Part shown: positions 1-6,545 of the stretch, piece after piece
How the letters are laid out: the number at the start of each line of letters is the position of its first letter
How positions within the stretch are numbered: position 1 is the first letter of the stretch
Assembly (NCBI GenBank): GCA_934675165.1
Contig: CAKUPP010000024.1
Coordinates: forward strand, 1-15,122
DNA: 15,122 bases
Reading direction: 5' to 3'
Source of the DNA: an uncultured Eubacteriales bacterium
GTDB taxonomy: Bacteria > Bacillota > Clostridia > Oscillospirales > Acutalibacteraceae
Program-made: the position numbers and the translations under genes
The notes under the pieces: model-generated
Database searches by the model: none
Seen by the model: the letters and a program-made list of their open reading frames with translations, nothing else
What the model was told of the DNA's origin: nothing

Positions 1-130
1 CGGTTCCGGCTCTGGTTCCGGTTCTGGGATTGGTTTTGGTTCCGGTTCTGGCTCCGGTTCCGGCTCTGGTTCCGGTTCTGGGATTGGTTTTGGTTCCGGT
101 TCTGGCTCCGGTTCCGGCTCTGGTTCCGGT
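1..130. repeat. 54-bp perfect tandem repeat coding for the (PE)7-PKPI unit
   Basis: Positions 1-54 and 55-108 are identical base for base, and the match continues from 109 to about 130 before unique sequence begins, giving about 2.4 copies up to the edge. The period is a multiple of three, so copy changes keep the frame of the minus-strand gene. The repeat is clearly more GC-rich than its surroundings. Because the window ends inside it, the true copy number is unknown. Confidence 0.93.
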
Positions 131-912
131 TTTACTCTTTTTTTAGTTAATTTAGCATCAATGTAAAAAATTTTTCCAGAATCATAATCGTCACCAACAT
201 CAACTGAAATCTCGTCGTTGAAATCATCGACCAAACACTCAAATTTAATTGTACTATCTTTCATGTAATCACTTATTACTGGGATAATAATTCTTCCCTG
301 TTCATCAGACTTTAAACTCCACGTAGGATAAAATTTTCCACCACTAGCTATATCTACTTTTAAAGGTTCTTTAAATGTATAGCATTTTGTTTCTTCATTA
401 AACCCCCACAAAGTAAACCGAGTTGTTTCTTCTCCAAACTTGTACAAATATTCCTGACCAACTATTGATGGTATTAATTCCTCTATATTTAATTTAATTT
501 CATCACAGCCTGCCGCTGCTTCCTCGACAACCTTAATTGTATTTAATTCATTTTTTAAAACAATTTCAGCTTCCGTATTTACTAGAGGGGCTCCTCCCTT
601 TTTTAAATATATAAAAAACCTAGTTACATTTCTCAAATTTTCATTATCAGCAGAATAAGACATATTTTTATGAATAACTAATGTTTCGTTTTCACGAAGT
701 TTTACAGGAAAATCTAACGGTGCATACCCTTTACATCTAATCGAAATATCATACTCTTTCGGATAAAGATCTGAAAACACATAATAACCGTCATCTTTGC
801 GCGTATATGGATTTTGTTTTCCATCGCATAAAATAACTGCGTTAGTCACAGGAGTTTTTGAATATATATCCTTAAGCATAAAAACAAGAGCAGCTTGGTG
901 TATTATCCTCAT
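1..912 (-). CDS. eCIS-associated protein with carboxypeptidase-regulatory-like domain and Pro-Glu repeat tail (3' end missing)
   Basis: An open frame of 304 codons runs from ATG at 912 off the left edge, so the C-terminus is missing. AAGGAGG sits 7 nt before the start. Residues 1-90 (MRIIHQAALVFMLKDIYS, then AVILCDG, GYYVFSDLYP, IRCKGY) have the beta-strand pattern of carboxypeptidase-regulatory-like/Ig-fold domains. Residues about 90-255 look like further beta-rich sequence that I cannot name. From about residue 262 the protein is a proline-glutamate repeat, unit (PE)7-PKPI, 18 residues. The gene follows the Pvc16-like gene by 27 nt and is surely cotranscribed with it. From memory, a regulatory-like-domain protein next to DUF4255 is a recurrent pair in Firmicute contractile injection loci. 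No signal peptide is seen, which fits cytoplasmic particle assembly. A (PE)n tail should form a stiff extended rod; its role here is inference. Sure of the gene, fairly sure of the family. Confidence 0.8.
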   Translation of the reverse strand, partial: MRIIHQAALVFMLKDIYSKTPVTNAVILCDGKQNPYTRKDDGYYVFSDLYPKEYDISIRCKGYAPLDFPVKLRENETLVIHKNMSYSADNENLRNVTRFFIYLKKGGAPLVNTEAEIVLKNELNTIKVVEEAAAGCDEIKLNIEELIPSIVGQEYLYKFGEETTRFTLWGFNEETKCYTFKEPLKVDIASGGKFYPTWSLKSDEQGRIIIPVISDYMKDSTIKFECLVDDFNDEISVDVGDDYDSGKIFYIDAKLTKKRVKPEPEPEPEPEPEPKPIPEPEPEPEPEPEPEPKPIPEPEPEPEP

Positions 913-939
913 TTTTTATCCTCCTTATCTAAAATTTTA

Positions 940-1929
940 TCAATCTGCGGTATCGTCTTCATTTTCTTCACTACCAGAATCTATTTCTAAAGGAGTTTCA
1001 TCAGCTTCTTGACTTTCTACACTATCTCCATCAGAAACTTCCCCTACATTACTTTCTGCGTCCTCATCTTCAGTATTTTCTCCTTCATAATCGCCCAAGC
1101 CGTCTTCTCCATTTTCATCTCCGTTGTTTTCATCTCCATATTCTTCTTGACCATTTTCTTCCATTTCATCCCCATATTCTTCGCCATTTTCTTCCATTTC
1201 ATTCCCAGCATCTTCATCTCCGTACTCCTCTTCACCATATTCGTCACTACCACTGTCTTCATCTTCATCCTCATCTTCATCAGGTCGTTGCGTATACTCA
1301 TCATCAATGTCTTCTTCCTTAATAAACGTAGCAAATTCAAGCACCTTTTTATGCACATATTGATGAGGATCGAGATAAATTCTTTCGACTCTTTTCTTTG
1401 GTTTTGATACTTTTTCGGAGTCGATAGCTACAGGACCAACAACATAAAAAACAGAAAGTTTATACGACTCTCCAAACATAGTCCAAACTTTTACTTTTTC
1501 TTCCATATTCAGTGGAAGCATATTAACTGGCACAGGCTCTACCGGCATTCCAAGATTACTAGGCATATATCTTTTAGGTATTGTGGGATTATCTTTAAAA
1601 ATCTGAATAATTTTTCCTATTATTTTAGCTTCATCAAGTGCTTTAGATTCAATTTCTGCTTTACTATTAACTGAAATAACATAATAAAGCTCCATCATAG
1701 CAGGTGCATCTTTTTGCGATCCATCCGGCAATGTTGTCTTTTTTTTATTAGCGCCACTGGTGTCTTCTCTTATATCATAAGGATGAATTCCTACTACATA
1801 ACCCCCTCGATCTTTAGGGTCACAAATCCCTATACTTTCTGATTTATCCACCGGATCCGGAACAAGTTTATCTCTAAGCATTGCACGCATTCCTTTTCCT
1901 ATATCCGCTATTATGGTATATTTTGCCAT
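940..1929 (-). CDS. DUF4255/Pvc16-family contractile injection system protein with long acidic tail
   Basis: 329 residues. Residues 1-190 match the DUF4255 (Pvc16 N-terminal) pattern: a start like YTIIADIGKGMRAMLRDKLVP, ICDPKDRG, IHPYDIRED, then MELYYVISVNSKAEIESKALDEAKIIGK split by short loops, and a closing LSVFYVVGPVAIDS. In contractile injection particles of the PVC/Afp type, this family member is thought to act at the end of the inner tube/sheath. No signal peptide is seen, as expected for a protein assembled in the cytoplasm. Residues about 205-329 are almost only Glu, Asp, Asn, Gly and Ser, with an 11-residue repeat (EMEENGEEYGD) coded by 19-bp identical blocks at 1151-1169 and 1184-1202. 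This tail is not part of the family core. The start has GGAGGAGG about 9 nt upstream. It lies 21 nt after the upstream gene and 27 nt before the next, so the three form an operon. Confidence 0.85.
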   Translation of the reverse strand: MAKYTIIADIGKGMRAMLRDKLVPDPVDKSESIGICDPKDRGGYVVGIHPYDIREDTSGANKKKTTLPDGSQKDAPAMMELYYVISVNSKAEIESKALDEAKIIGKIIQIFKDNPTIPKRYMPSNLGMPVEPVPVNMLPLNMEEKVKVWTMFGESYKLSVFYVVGPVAIDSEKVSKPKKRVERIYLDPHQYVHKKVLEFATFIKEEDIDDEYTQRPDEDEDEDEDSGSDEYGEEEYGDEDAGNEMEENGEEYGDEMEENGQEEYGDENNGDENGEDGLGDYEGENTEDEDAESNVGEVSDGDSVESQEADETPLEIDSGSEENEDDTAD

Positions 1930-1950
1930 AATAATACCTCCTCCTACAAA

Positions 1951-3126
1951 TTAATCTCTATGAAGTTGATTCGGAACCGAAGAATTTTCTATTTGAACAA
2001 GGTTGTTATAAAGAACTAAAAACTCCTTGTCCGAAACATATTTATACGAAATATCATAAAATTCCGCAAATGATTCTACAGACATATAGATTGTATTATT
2101 AAAATTCAAAATAGGAACTGGCAAATTTTTAGGAGAATCATTTATATAAGCAACATTTTTACCACTGGTTATTTCCAATGTTTTATCCGGAGATTGTATC
2201 ACCATAGTAGCATTATTGTACATATACTCAATTTTTGCATCGATATATTGATATAAGTCATCAAGTGCAAGAAGTATATGTCCATCATACATTATTGGAG
2301 CATTTTTCATTTGAAAATGCCCTCCCATAAATACAACTTGTTCTGGCAAAACAGATGCACATTTACGTCCTTTTTTCATAAACTCTTCTGACTCACTACA
2401 AAGTTTTTCATACTCATAGGGAATATAATTTTGTTTTTCATACGATTCTAAAATTGTTATAGCTACAGAAAGTGTTTCTTTTGCTGTATCAAGACGTTCA
2501 CCCTCAACCATACCATCTTCAATAACTTTGCTTAAAAGCAGAATATCCAACAAGCTTCTTTGTTGAACAGATAGTGATGATACATCATTAAGATCCACAA
2601 TATTTTCTATTTCACTCATTATTTCTTGAAGAGATTTTACTTTTTCATCATCAAGAGATTCTAAAACAAGGAGGCACTCATCTGAAACTGCTCCCTGCAA
2701 GTCTTGAATTATTGTAGAAACAGATAAAATTTTAGTAACTTGTTTATCTACTGAATCAATATTAGAATTTTTCTTTTTCATTGCTTCAATTAAACTACTT
2801 ACACTATCAAGCTGCTTTTGTAGTTCATATTTTTCTTTCATTTTTGTAGCATATTCTTGCAATGCTGTATTTCCAGAAAGCTGAGCTCGATAAATTATGT
2901 CATCAAGTTTTTCAAGAATATTATCAATATTTCCAGATATTTTTAAATCTTCTACAATCTTATCTATTTCTTCAGTAGTAAGATTATTTTCATTTGTGTT
3001 ACTGGAAGCTAACCCTTCTTTACTGTTAGCAGCAAGCACTATAGTATATATAGTTAAAATAGCCGCTACACCAAAAATAATAATAAATAAAAAGTTCTTA
3101 CTAATTTTAGAAATGATTTTATTCAT
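1951..3126 (-). CDS. Membrane-anchored coiled-coil protein with copper-amine-oxidase-N-like domain
   Basis: I start the gene at ATG 3126 (391 aa), because AGGGGG lies 9 nt upstream. The frame is open to a TTG at 3147, but that codon precedes the ribosome binding site. Residues 12-33 form a hydrophobic helix after a Lys-rich N-terminus; with LAANS following, it could be an anchor or a cleaved signal peptide. Residues about 50-255 are charged and helical, probably coiled coil. Residues about 270-380 resemble the copper amine oxidase N-terminal-like domain (PF07833) common on Clostridia surface proteins: YDGHILLALDDL, then YMYNNATMVIQ, then FNNTIYMSVESFAEFYDI. That domain is noncatalytic and usually lies outside the membrane. 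It is the first gene of the leftward operon, 21 nt before the Pvc16-like gene, so it may anchor or signal for the particle. That role is inference. Confidence 0.75.
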   Translation of the reverse strand: MNKIISKISKNFLFIIIFGVAAILTIYTIVLAANSKEGLASSNTNENNLTTEEIDKIVEDLKISGNIDNILEKLDDIIYRAQLSGNTALQEYATKMKEKYELQKQLDSVSSLIEAMKKKNSNIDSVDKQVTKILSVSTIIQDLQGAVSDECLLVLESLDDEKVKSLQEIMSEIENIVDLNDVSSLSVQQRSLLDILLLSKVIEDGMVEGERLDTAKETLSVAITILESYEKQNYIPYEYEKLCSESEEFMKKGRKCASVLPEQVVFMGGHFQMKNAPIMYDGHILLALDDLYQYIDAKIEYMYNNATMVIQSPDKTLEITSGKNVAYINDSPKNLPVPILNFNNTIYMSVESFAEFYDISYKYVSDKEFLVLYNNLVQIENSSVPNQLHRD

Positions 3127-3282
3127 AAAATTAATCCCCCTATGCAATAAGAATTATTAATAACTTACATTTTCTCACAACGCGCAATTTTTTTCAATAT
3201 ATTTTTTGGGATTCATACACAAAATATATATTTAGTTATTATTAAAATATAAATATTTCTCACAGCACTATCGTAATATTTT

Positions 3283-3300
3283 CAAATTCACAGGAATTTG
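3283..3300. promoter_or_regulatory. 18-bp perfect palindrome, possible operator
   Basis: CAAATTC-acag-GAATTTG is a perfect 7-bp inverted repeat with a 4-nt centre. It is not followed by a T-tract, so a terminator is unlikely. Its place just downstream of the candidate minus-strand promoter would suit a repressor site for the leftward operon. Confidence 0.35.
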
Positions 3301-3314
3301 TGCTGTATAGAAAA

Positions 3315-3344
3315 ATTTTATCTAAAAAATTACTCGAATAGTAA
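3315..3344 (-). promoter_or_regulatory. Candidate sigma-A promoter of the eCIS-edge operon
   Basis: On the minus strand, TTACTA (3344-3339), an 18-nt spacer and TAAAAT (3320-3315) match the consensus at 4 of 6 and 5 of 6 positions. It would give a leader of about 180 nt before ATG 3126 and place the palindrome at 3283-3300 just downstream of the start of transcription. In such AT-rich DNA chance matches are common. Confidence 0.3.
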
Positions 3345-3448
3345 GACACTTATTAATTTTATGTCGAATAAATTAATTATAGATTTAGGCATCTACTATA
3401 TTTGAAAAAATTTAACAAAAATAGCAAAAATCAAACAATAAATTCTAC

Positions 3449-3476
3449 TTTTAACTTTGTTAACACTTGATATAAT
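3449..3476 (+). promoter_or_regulatory. Candidate extended -10 promoter of the LRR gene
   Basis: A perfect TATAAT at 3471-3476 is preceded by TGA at 3468-3470, an extended -10 (TGN) element. Only a weak TTTTAA lies in the -35 position at 3449-3454. It gives a leader of about 108 nt before the ATG at 3590. Confidence 0.45.
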
Positions 3477-3589
3477 TGAGAAAGATGTTGAAGCTAGTTT
3501 CAGTCTGTATTTTTTAATAAAGTCACATACTGAATCACATTAGGCACTGAGTAATTAAAATTATTTTTATATTTGGAGATGTTGATATT

Positions 3590-4231
3590 ATGAAAAATCT
3601 ACAAAAATTGTTAAAAAGATGTTTGCCGTCAGTACTGTCTGCAACAGTAATTTTAGGAAGTTGTTTATTTTCACAAAAAGCGCTAGCTAAAGCAGGTCCA
3701 CTTTTAAGCGCGATGAGGCAATATGACCTTGTCGAAAGCAAAAACAGTTGGGCATATGATCCATATATACATTTCCTTTACATATACAGAGATGGCCCAC
3801 TTAACAGTAACTTTATGCTTCCAAAGAAATGGAAGCAAATAAAAGACATAGTCGAGTACGTATATATAGAAGAAGGTGTAACAAGTATCGGATGTGCATT
3901 TAAAGGAACAAGTATCAGAAACGTCAGAATACCATCTACCGTTACGTACATCGAAATGGGTGCATTTGAAGATTGCGTTAATCTTAATAACATAGATTTT
4001 GGTTTAAAAGAACACAGATTATGCATAGAAGCACATGCCTTTCGTGGAGCTGGTACTTGCCTTGAACCAATTGAAATACATGTCCCAATGCAAACACAAC
4101 TGTTAGGTCCTCCACAGGTGAGCAAAGAGGAAGGCCCTAACTGGAAAATTGTTTATGGGCTAGAAGAAAAAAATTGTCTTGCTAGAGAAGAGATGAATGA
4201 TAAAATAGCGCAAATTTATCGTGGTCAATAA
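3590..4231 (+). CDS. Small exported BspA-type leucine-rich-repeat protein
   Basis: 213 residues, apparently complete. GGAG lies 11 nt before the ATG. Residues 1-35 are a signal peptide: Lys/Arg-rich start, hydrophobic core, then ALAKA, giving cleavage after residue 33 or 35. LGSC at 22-25 is a loose lipobox, so a lipoprotein is possible but less likely. Residues about 88-172 carry LRR_5 (BspA-like) repeats: YIEEGVTSIGCAF, IRNVRIPSTVTYIEMGAFEDC, LNNIDFG, then IEAHAF. Only about three units are present, far fewer than in large surface BspA proteins, and no cell-wall anchor or SLH domain follows. Such repeats usually bind proteins or host surfaces. The gene is divergent from the eCIS operon and has its own terminator. 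Role unknown; an adhesion or secreted binding function is inference. Confidence 0.8.
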   Translation: MKNLQKLLKRCLPSVLSATVILGSCLFSQKALAKAGPLLSAMRQYDLVESKNSWAYDPYIHFLYIYRDGPLNSNFMLPKKWKQIKDIVEYVYIEEGVTSIGCAFKGTSIRNVRIPSTVTYIEMGAFEDCVNLNNIDFGLKEHRLCIEAHAFRGAGTCLEPIEIHVPMQTQLLGPPQVSKEEGPNWKIVYGLEEKNCLAREEMNDKIAQIYRGQ

Positions 4232-4257
4232 TTACAACGATCCTTATGCATCTAGAT

Positions 4258-4305
4258 AATAGTATCTCTATGATTGTTTATTTATCGTAGAGATACTATT
4301 TTTTT
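4258..4305 (+). terminator. Rho-independent terminator of the LRR gene
   Basis: A 17-bp stem (4258-4274 with 4284-4300, one G.U pair) with a 9-nt loop is followed directly by TTTTT (4301-4305). It begins 26 nt after the stop codon of the LRR gene. Confidence 0.93.
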
Positions 4306-4393
4306 ACATTTTAACTTTATATGTATCTTTAGATATGAACTATACTAATCAATAAATTCAAAAAAATTTACACCTCTCAGTACAAAACTAAAA

Positions 4394-4435
4394 AAAATAA
4401 CCGAACACTACCAAAATGATATGTTCGGTTATTTT
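4394..4435 (-). terminator. Rho-independent terminator of the 248-aa exported protein gene
   Basis: A perfect 14-bp stem pairs 4394-4407 with 4422-4435 around a 14-nt loop. Read on the minus strand, the stem ends in a run of T (the A-run from 4391). It lies about 60 nt after the stop at 4494. The A and T flanks on both sides could make it act in both directions. Confidence 0.88.
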
Positions 4436-4493
4436 GCAACTGTTATTCTGTAAATCAATATGTTAATAAACTTTATTTATCAAAAATTTCAAA

Positions 4494-5240
4494 CTATGCC
4501 AAAACAATCCAAGCGGATATTTTTCCGGTCACTAAACACATAATAGCTGTAATCACAAAACTCAAAGATTTAACTGACAATTTAAGTGCACTAACTGTCG
4601 CATCTTCTATCTTCTTATCTACACCTTCAGGTAAAACTTCAGATTTAACATCGTCATTTGTTGAGTCTGATTTTTCTCCGCAAGCAAAAGTTCCCTTCTT
4701 AATCAACCCAATAGACGCATCCATAAAGCTATTGCAAAATTCTTCTCTACTAGAATTAATTAAATAAGCACCCATAGCAGCTATACCCAATGTCAATGCA
4801 GCTTTTGAAAATTTATCTAACATTGAACCCACAATAGAAAGTTTCTCACTTGACGCTCCAGATGAACAACCTTCACACCTAACGCTTTCACTTTTTACTC
4901 TTTCTACTGAACTTTCAGGAACTTTTTTCTCCCTAATTTTATTGTCCGCTTTCACACGTGATCCTTCGGGTACAGATCTTTTGGAAGAAATCTCTTCGTT
5001 ACAACAATCATCAGAACCACTTTGCCTCACATAGTTCTCTTCATCAAAACGGTCCTTACGTTTTGCACCAAAACTATTAAAATCTTTTGTAACTTGGTCC
5101 TTACCTCGAAAATAACATTCCTGATTACATAACAAATTTTCACTTTCAACCATATTGTCAGATAAAGCAAAACCTGAAATCGAAGAAGTAAATGTCAAAA
5201 AAGTTAACGTAATCGCTAATGCCGACTTAATAAGCTTCAT
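4494..5240 (-). CDS. Exported two-membrane-segment protein, paralogue A
   Basis: 248 residues from ATG 5240. A second ATG at 5246 is in frame, but AAAGG lies only 4 nt from it and 10 nt from 5240, and the 5240 start (MKLIKS) aligns with the paralogue's MKFVKS. Residues 1-25 are a signal peptide ending SGFA. Residues about 30-135 are polar and low in order, with Cys pairs (CNQEC, DDCC, CEGC). Residues 144-173 hold FSKAALTLGIAAMGAYLIN followed by R, E, C and F, a membrane segment shared with the gene at 5508-5978. Residues about 190-215 are acidic and polar, and 217-248 form a second membrane segment ending at the C-terminus. I do not recognise the family. The layout suggests a surface or exported membrane protein; no enzyme motif is visible. 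It ends at a strong terminator. Confidence 0.72.
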   Translation of the reverse strand: MKLIKSALAITLTFLTFTSSISGFALSDNMVESENLLCNQECYFRGKDQVTKDFNSFGAKRKDRFDEENYVRQSGSDDCCNEEISSKRSVPEGSRVKADNKIREKKVPESSVERVKSESVRCEGCSSGASSEKLSIVGSMLDKFSKAALTLGIAAMGAYLINSSREEFCNSFMDASIGLIKKGTFACGEKSDSTNDDVKSEVLPEGVDKKIEDATVSALKLSVKSLSFVITAIMCLVTGKISAWIVLA

Positions 5241-5279
5241 ACACATATTTCCTTTCTAAAAATAATTTACATCATGATT

Positions 5280-5337
5280 TTAACACTTCACTATATTTAT
5301 GTAAATATAATTTATTAAACTTTTAGATAAGTGTTAA
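5280..5337. repeat. Spaced 9-bp inverted repeat upstream of paralogue A
   Basis: TTAACACTT at 5280-5288 and its exact complement AAGTGTTAA at 5329-5337 are separated by 40 bp of AT-rich DNA that includes TATAGT on the minus strand (5295-5290). The arms flank a likely promoter of the gene starting at 5240. They could be paired operator half-sites or chance. Confidence 0.35.
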
Positions 5338-5437
5338 TTTATTATCCGTATTTTGGATTTTTATAGCATAAATTCCCATAAATATCAATTTTTTCACTCT
5401 TTTATATTTTAATATTGTACAATTGCGTTAATTTATC

Positions 5438-5476
5438 AAAAAATCTCTTTGCATAACTATATACAATTTATGCAAA
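5438..5476 (-). terminator. Probable terminator of paralogue B
   Basis: TTTGCATAA at 5448-5456 pairs exactly with TTATGCAAA at 5468-5476 (11-nt loop). On the minus strand the stem is followed by GAGA and then six T (the A-run 5438-5443). It lies about 30 nt after the stop at 5508. The stem is AT-rich, so it may be leaky. Confidence 0.6.
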
Positions 5477-5507
5477 TATTTTGCACAACATATCAAAAAT
5501 CTAACTT

Positions 5508-5978
5508 TTAAAAAACTTGCCTACAAAAAATACTACCTATTAAAAGTGAAACCTCTACAACAATGAACAAACTCAGCGCACTGAGTATAGTTCGGTAAGA
5601 ATTTATATCTTTTTCTCTAGTTGCAAAAAATTTTTCGCTATTACTACCTGACTGATCACCAGGTTTTACCGCGCTATATCCACCTTTTTCTTCTTTATAG
5701 TTTACCATTTTTGTAACAAAAGTCTCACACAGTTCCTTCCTCTTTCCATTGGTCACATATAATCCACCACACACAAACGCAAGTTTTAAAAGACCCTTCG
5801 AAAGCACTAAATAATCGTGCCCCTTTTGATACTCAGAATTTTTGTTACTAACTCTAACATTTTTCACAGGTATGCTATCTTCCGAAAATGTAGCAGCCTC
5901 AACACACACACTAAAAGGAGACGTCATAAAAGTAATCACTACAAACATGACAGATATTAAAGATTTAACAAATTTCAT
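5508..5978 (-). CDS. Exported two-membrane-segment protein, paralogue B
   Basis: 156 residues. AAAGGAT lies 8 nt before the ATG. Residues 1-29 are a signal peptide ending VEAAT. Residues about 59-88 (LSKGLLKLAFVCGGLYVTN, then R, E, C, F) align with residues 144-173 of paralogue A with 11 identities in 30, including the SK start and the R-x-E-x-C-x4-F end. A polar loop of about 40 residues follows, then a second membrane segment at about 131-152 near the C-terminus. It lacks the roughly 80-residue Cys-containing spacer of its partner. Family unknown to me. The two genes lie head to tail, each with its own terminator and probable promoter, which points to an old duplication rather than one operon. 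Confidence 0.72.
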   Translation of the reverse strand: MKFVKSLISVMFVVITFMTSPFSVCVEAATFSEDSIPVKNVRVSNKNSEYQKGHDYLVLSKGLLKLAFVCGGLYVTNGKRKELCETFVTKMVNYKEEKGGYSAVKPGDQSGSNSEKFFATREKDINSYRTILSALSLFIVVEVSLLIGSIFCRQVF

Positions 5979-6016
5979 TTTTTACATCCTTTCATTTCAA
6001 ACGATTTTATACTCTA

Positions 6017-6044
6017 ATTTTAACATTTAAAAATTTAGTTGCAA
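6017..6044 (-). promoter_or_regulatory. Sigma-A-like promoter of paralogue B with palindrome over the -35
   Basis: On the minus strand, TTGCAA (6044-6039), a 16-nt spacer and TAAAAT (6022-6017) lie about 40 nt before the ATG at 5978. The -35 lies inside a perfect palindrome, TTTAGTT-gca-AACTAAA (6034-6050), which would suit a repressor that blocks the promoter. Confidence 0.45.
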
Positions 6045-6287
6045 ACTAAAAAAGTCCGATCTTTTTAATTATTTTTTATAAATAAAAGACAAACTCACCA
6101 CTAATTTACAAGCCGTACATAAACTACAATAAAATTAGCTCCTCAGTAGCACCATAATTTGGTAACAAAAAATTAGTTATGCACAATGTTAAATCTTTTT
6201 ATAATTTTTTCAACATTTATACATCTTAATCGACATTTATGATAAAAAACGTTAAATTTCAGATACTATAATCTAATAATAAAACGA

Positions 6288-6317
6288 TTGAATTCCACAC
6301 AATGTTTGTAGTATAAT
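6288..6317 (+). promoter_or_regulatory. Promoter of the 54-codon ORF and probably spoVAD
   Basis: TTGAAT (6288-6293), an 18-nt spacer and a perfect TATAAT (6312-6317) make a good sigma-A promoter 43 nt before the TTG at 6361. spoVA genes are usually under forespore sigma-G. The TGAAT in the -35 would suit sigma-G, but the -10 fits CATACTA poorly, so the class is uncertain. Confidence 0.5.
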
Positions 6318-6360
6318 TAGGTGGATGTAGTAAGCTCAGATAGATGTAGAGGTGATAGTC

Positions 6361-6525
6361 TTGAGTATAGAAAAAACGGATAAAAACAATCACAAGTTTG
6401 TCCTCAATGACATGGTACGAGAGAAGATACTTAAAATGTATAAAATTTCCAATCGCGATTCGTGTTCAGATTCTCAAAAAATCACCCAAAAAGACGATTA
6501 TTCAAAAAATGATTCGCAAAATTAA
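6361..6525 (+). CDS. 54-codon ORF, possible leader of spoVAD
   Basis: A TTG start with a very good ribosome binding site, GAGGTGAT (6350-6356), 4 nt upstream, and a good promoter before that. The predicted protein is hydrophilic and rich in Lys, Asp, Asn and Ser (it begins SIEKTDKNNHKFVLNDMVRE and ends SKNDSQN), with no membrane segment and no domain that I know. It ends 21 nt before a terminator-like hairpin that lies in front of spoVAD. It could be a small sporulation protein, a leader peptide whose translation affects the hairpin, or the stub of a decayed gene. I see no match to SpoVAC, the usual upstream neighbour. Confidence 0.5.
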   Translation: MSIEKTDKNNHKFVLNDMVREKILKMYKISNRDSCSDSQKITQKDDYSKNDSQN

Positions 6526-6545
6526 TATTTACGTTTTTAATGTGT

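Larger units (their letters stand above)
3127..3589. other. Divergent intergenic region between the eCIS operon and the LRR gene
   Basis: 463 bp, very AT-rich, with no convincing gene. It holds a candidate promoter for each direction, an 18-bp palindrome at 3283-3300, and an exact TGTCGAA (the Spo0A-box core) at 3362-3368. A looser inverted pair, ACAGCAC 3262-3268 and GTGCTGT 3300-3306, flanks the palindrome. The function of these elements is unproven. Confidence 0.6.
5979..6360. other. Divergent intergenic region between paralogue B and the spoVAD leader ORF
   Basis: 382 bp without a gene. It holds the minus-strand promoter and palindrome at 6017-6050 and the plus-strand promoter at 6288-6317. 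The middle, 6051-6287, is AT-rich and shows no structure or RNA that I recognise. A near match to the Spo0A core, TGTCGAT, reads on the minus strand at about 6229-6235. Confidence 0.5.

Noticed and set aside
1..130. CRISPR array or TonB-type periplasmic spacer
   Set aside because: Repeats are adjacent with no spacers and are in frame within a coding region. The (PE)n/(PK) pattern recalls TonB, but the host looks Gram-positive and no TonB C-terminal domain is visible.
1009..1407. Plus-strand ORF of 132 codons rich in Phe and Ile
   Set aside because: It is the complement of the acidic GAA/GAT-rich tail of the Pvc16-type gene. It has no ribosome binding site, and the minus strand has a strong one and a family match.
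3535..4125. Minus-strand ORFs opposite the LRR gene
   Set aside because: The plus strand has a signal peptide, LRR motifs, promoter and terminator. The minus frames have none of these.
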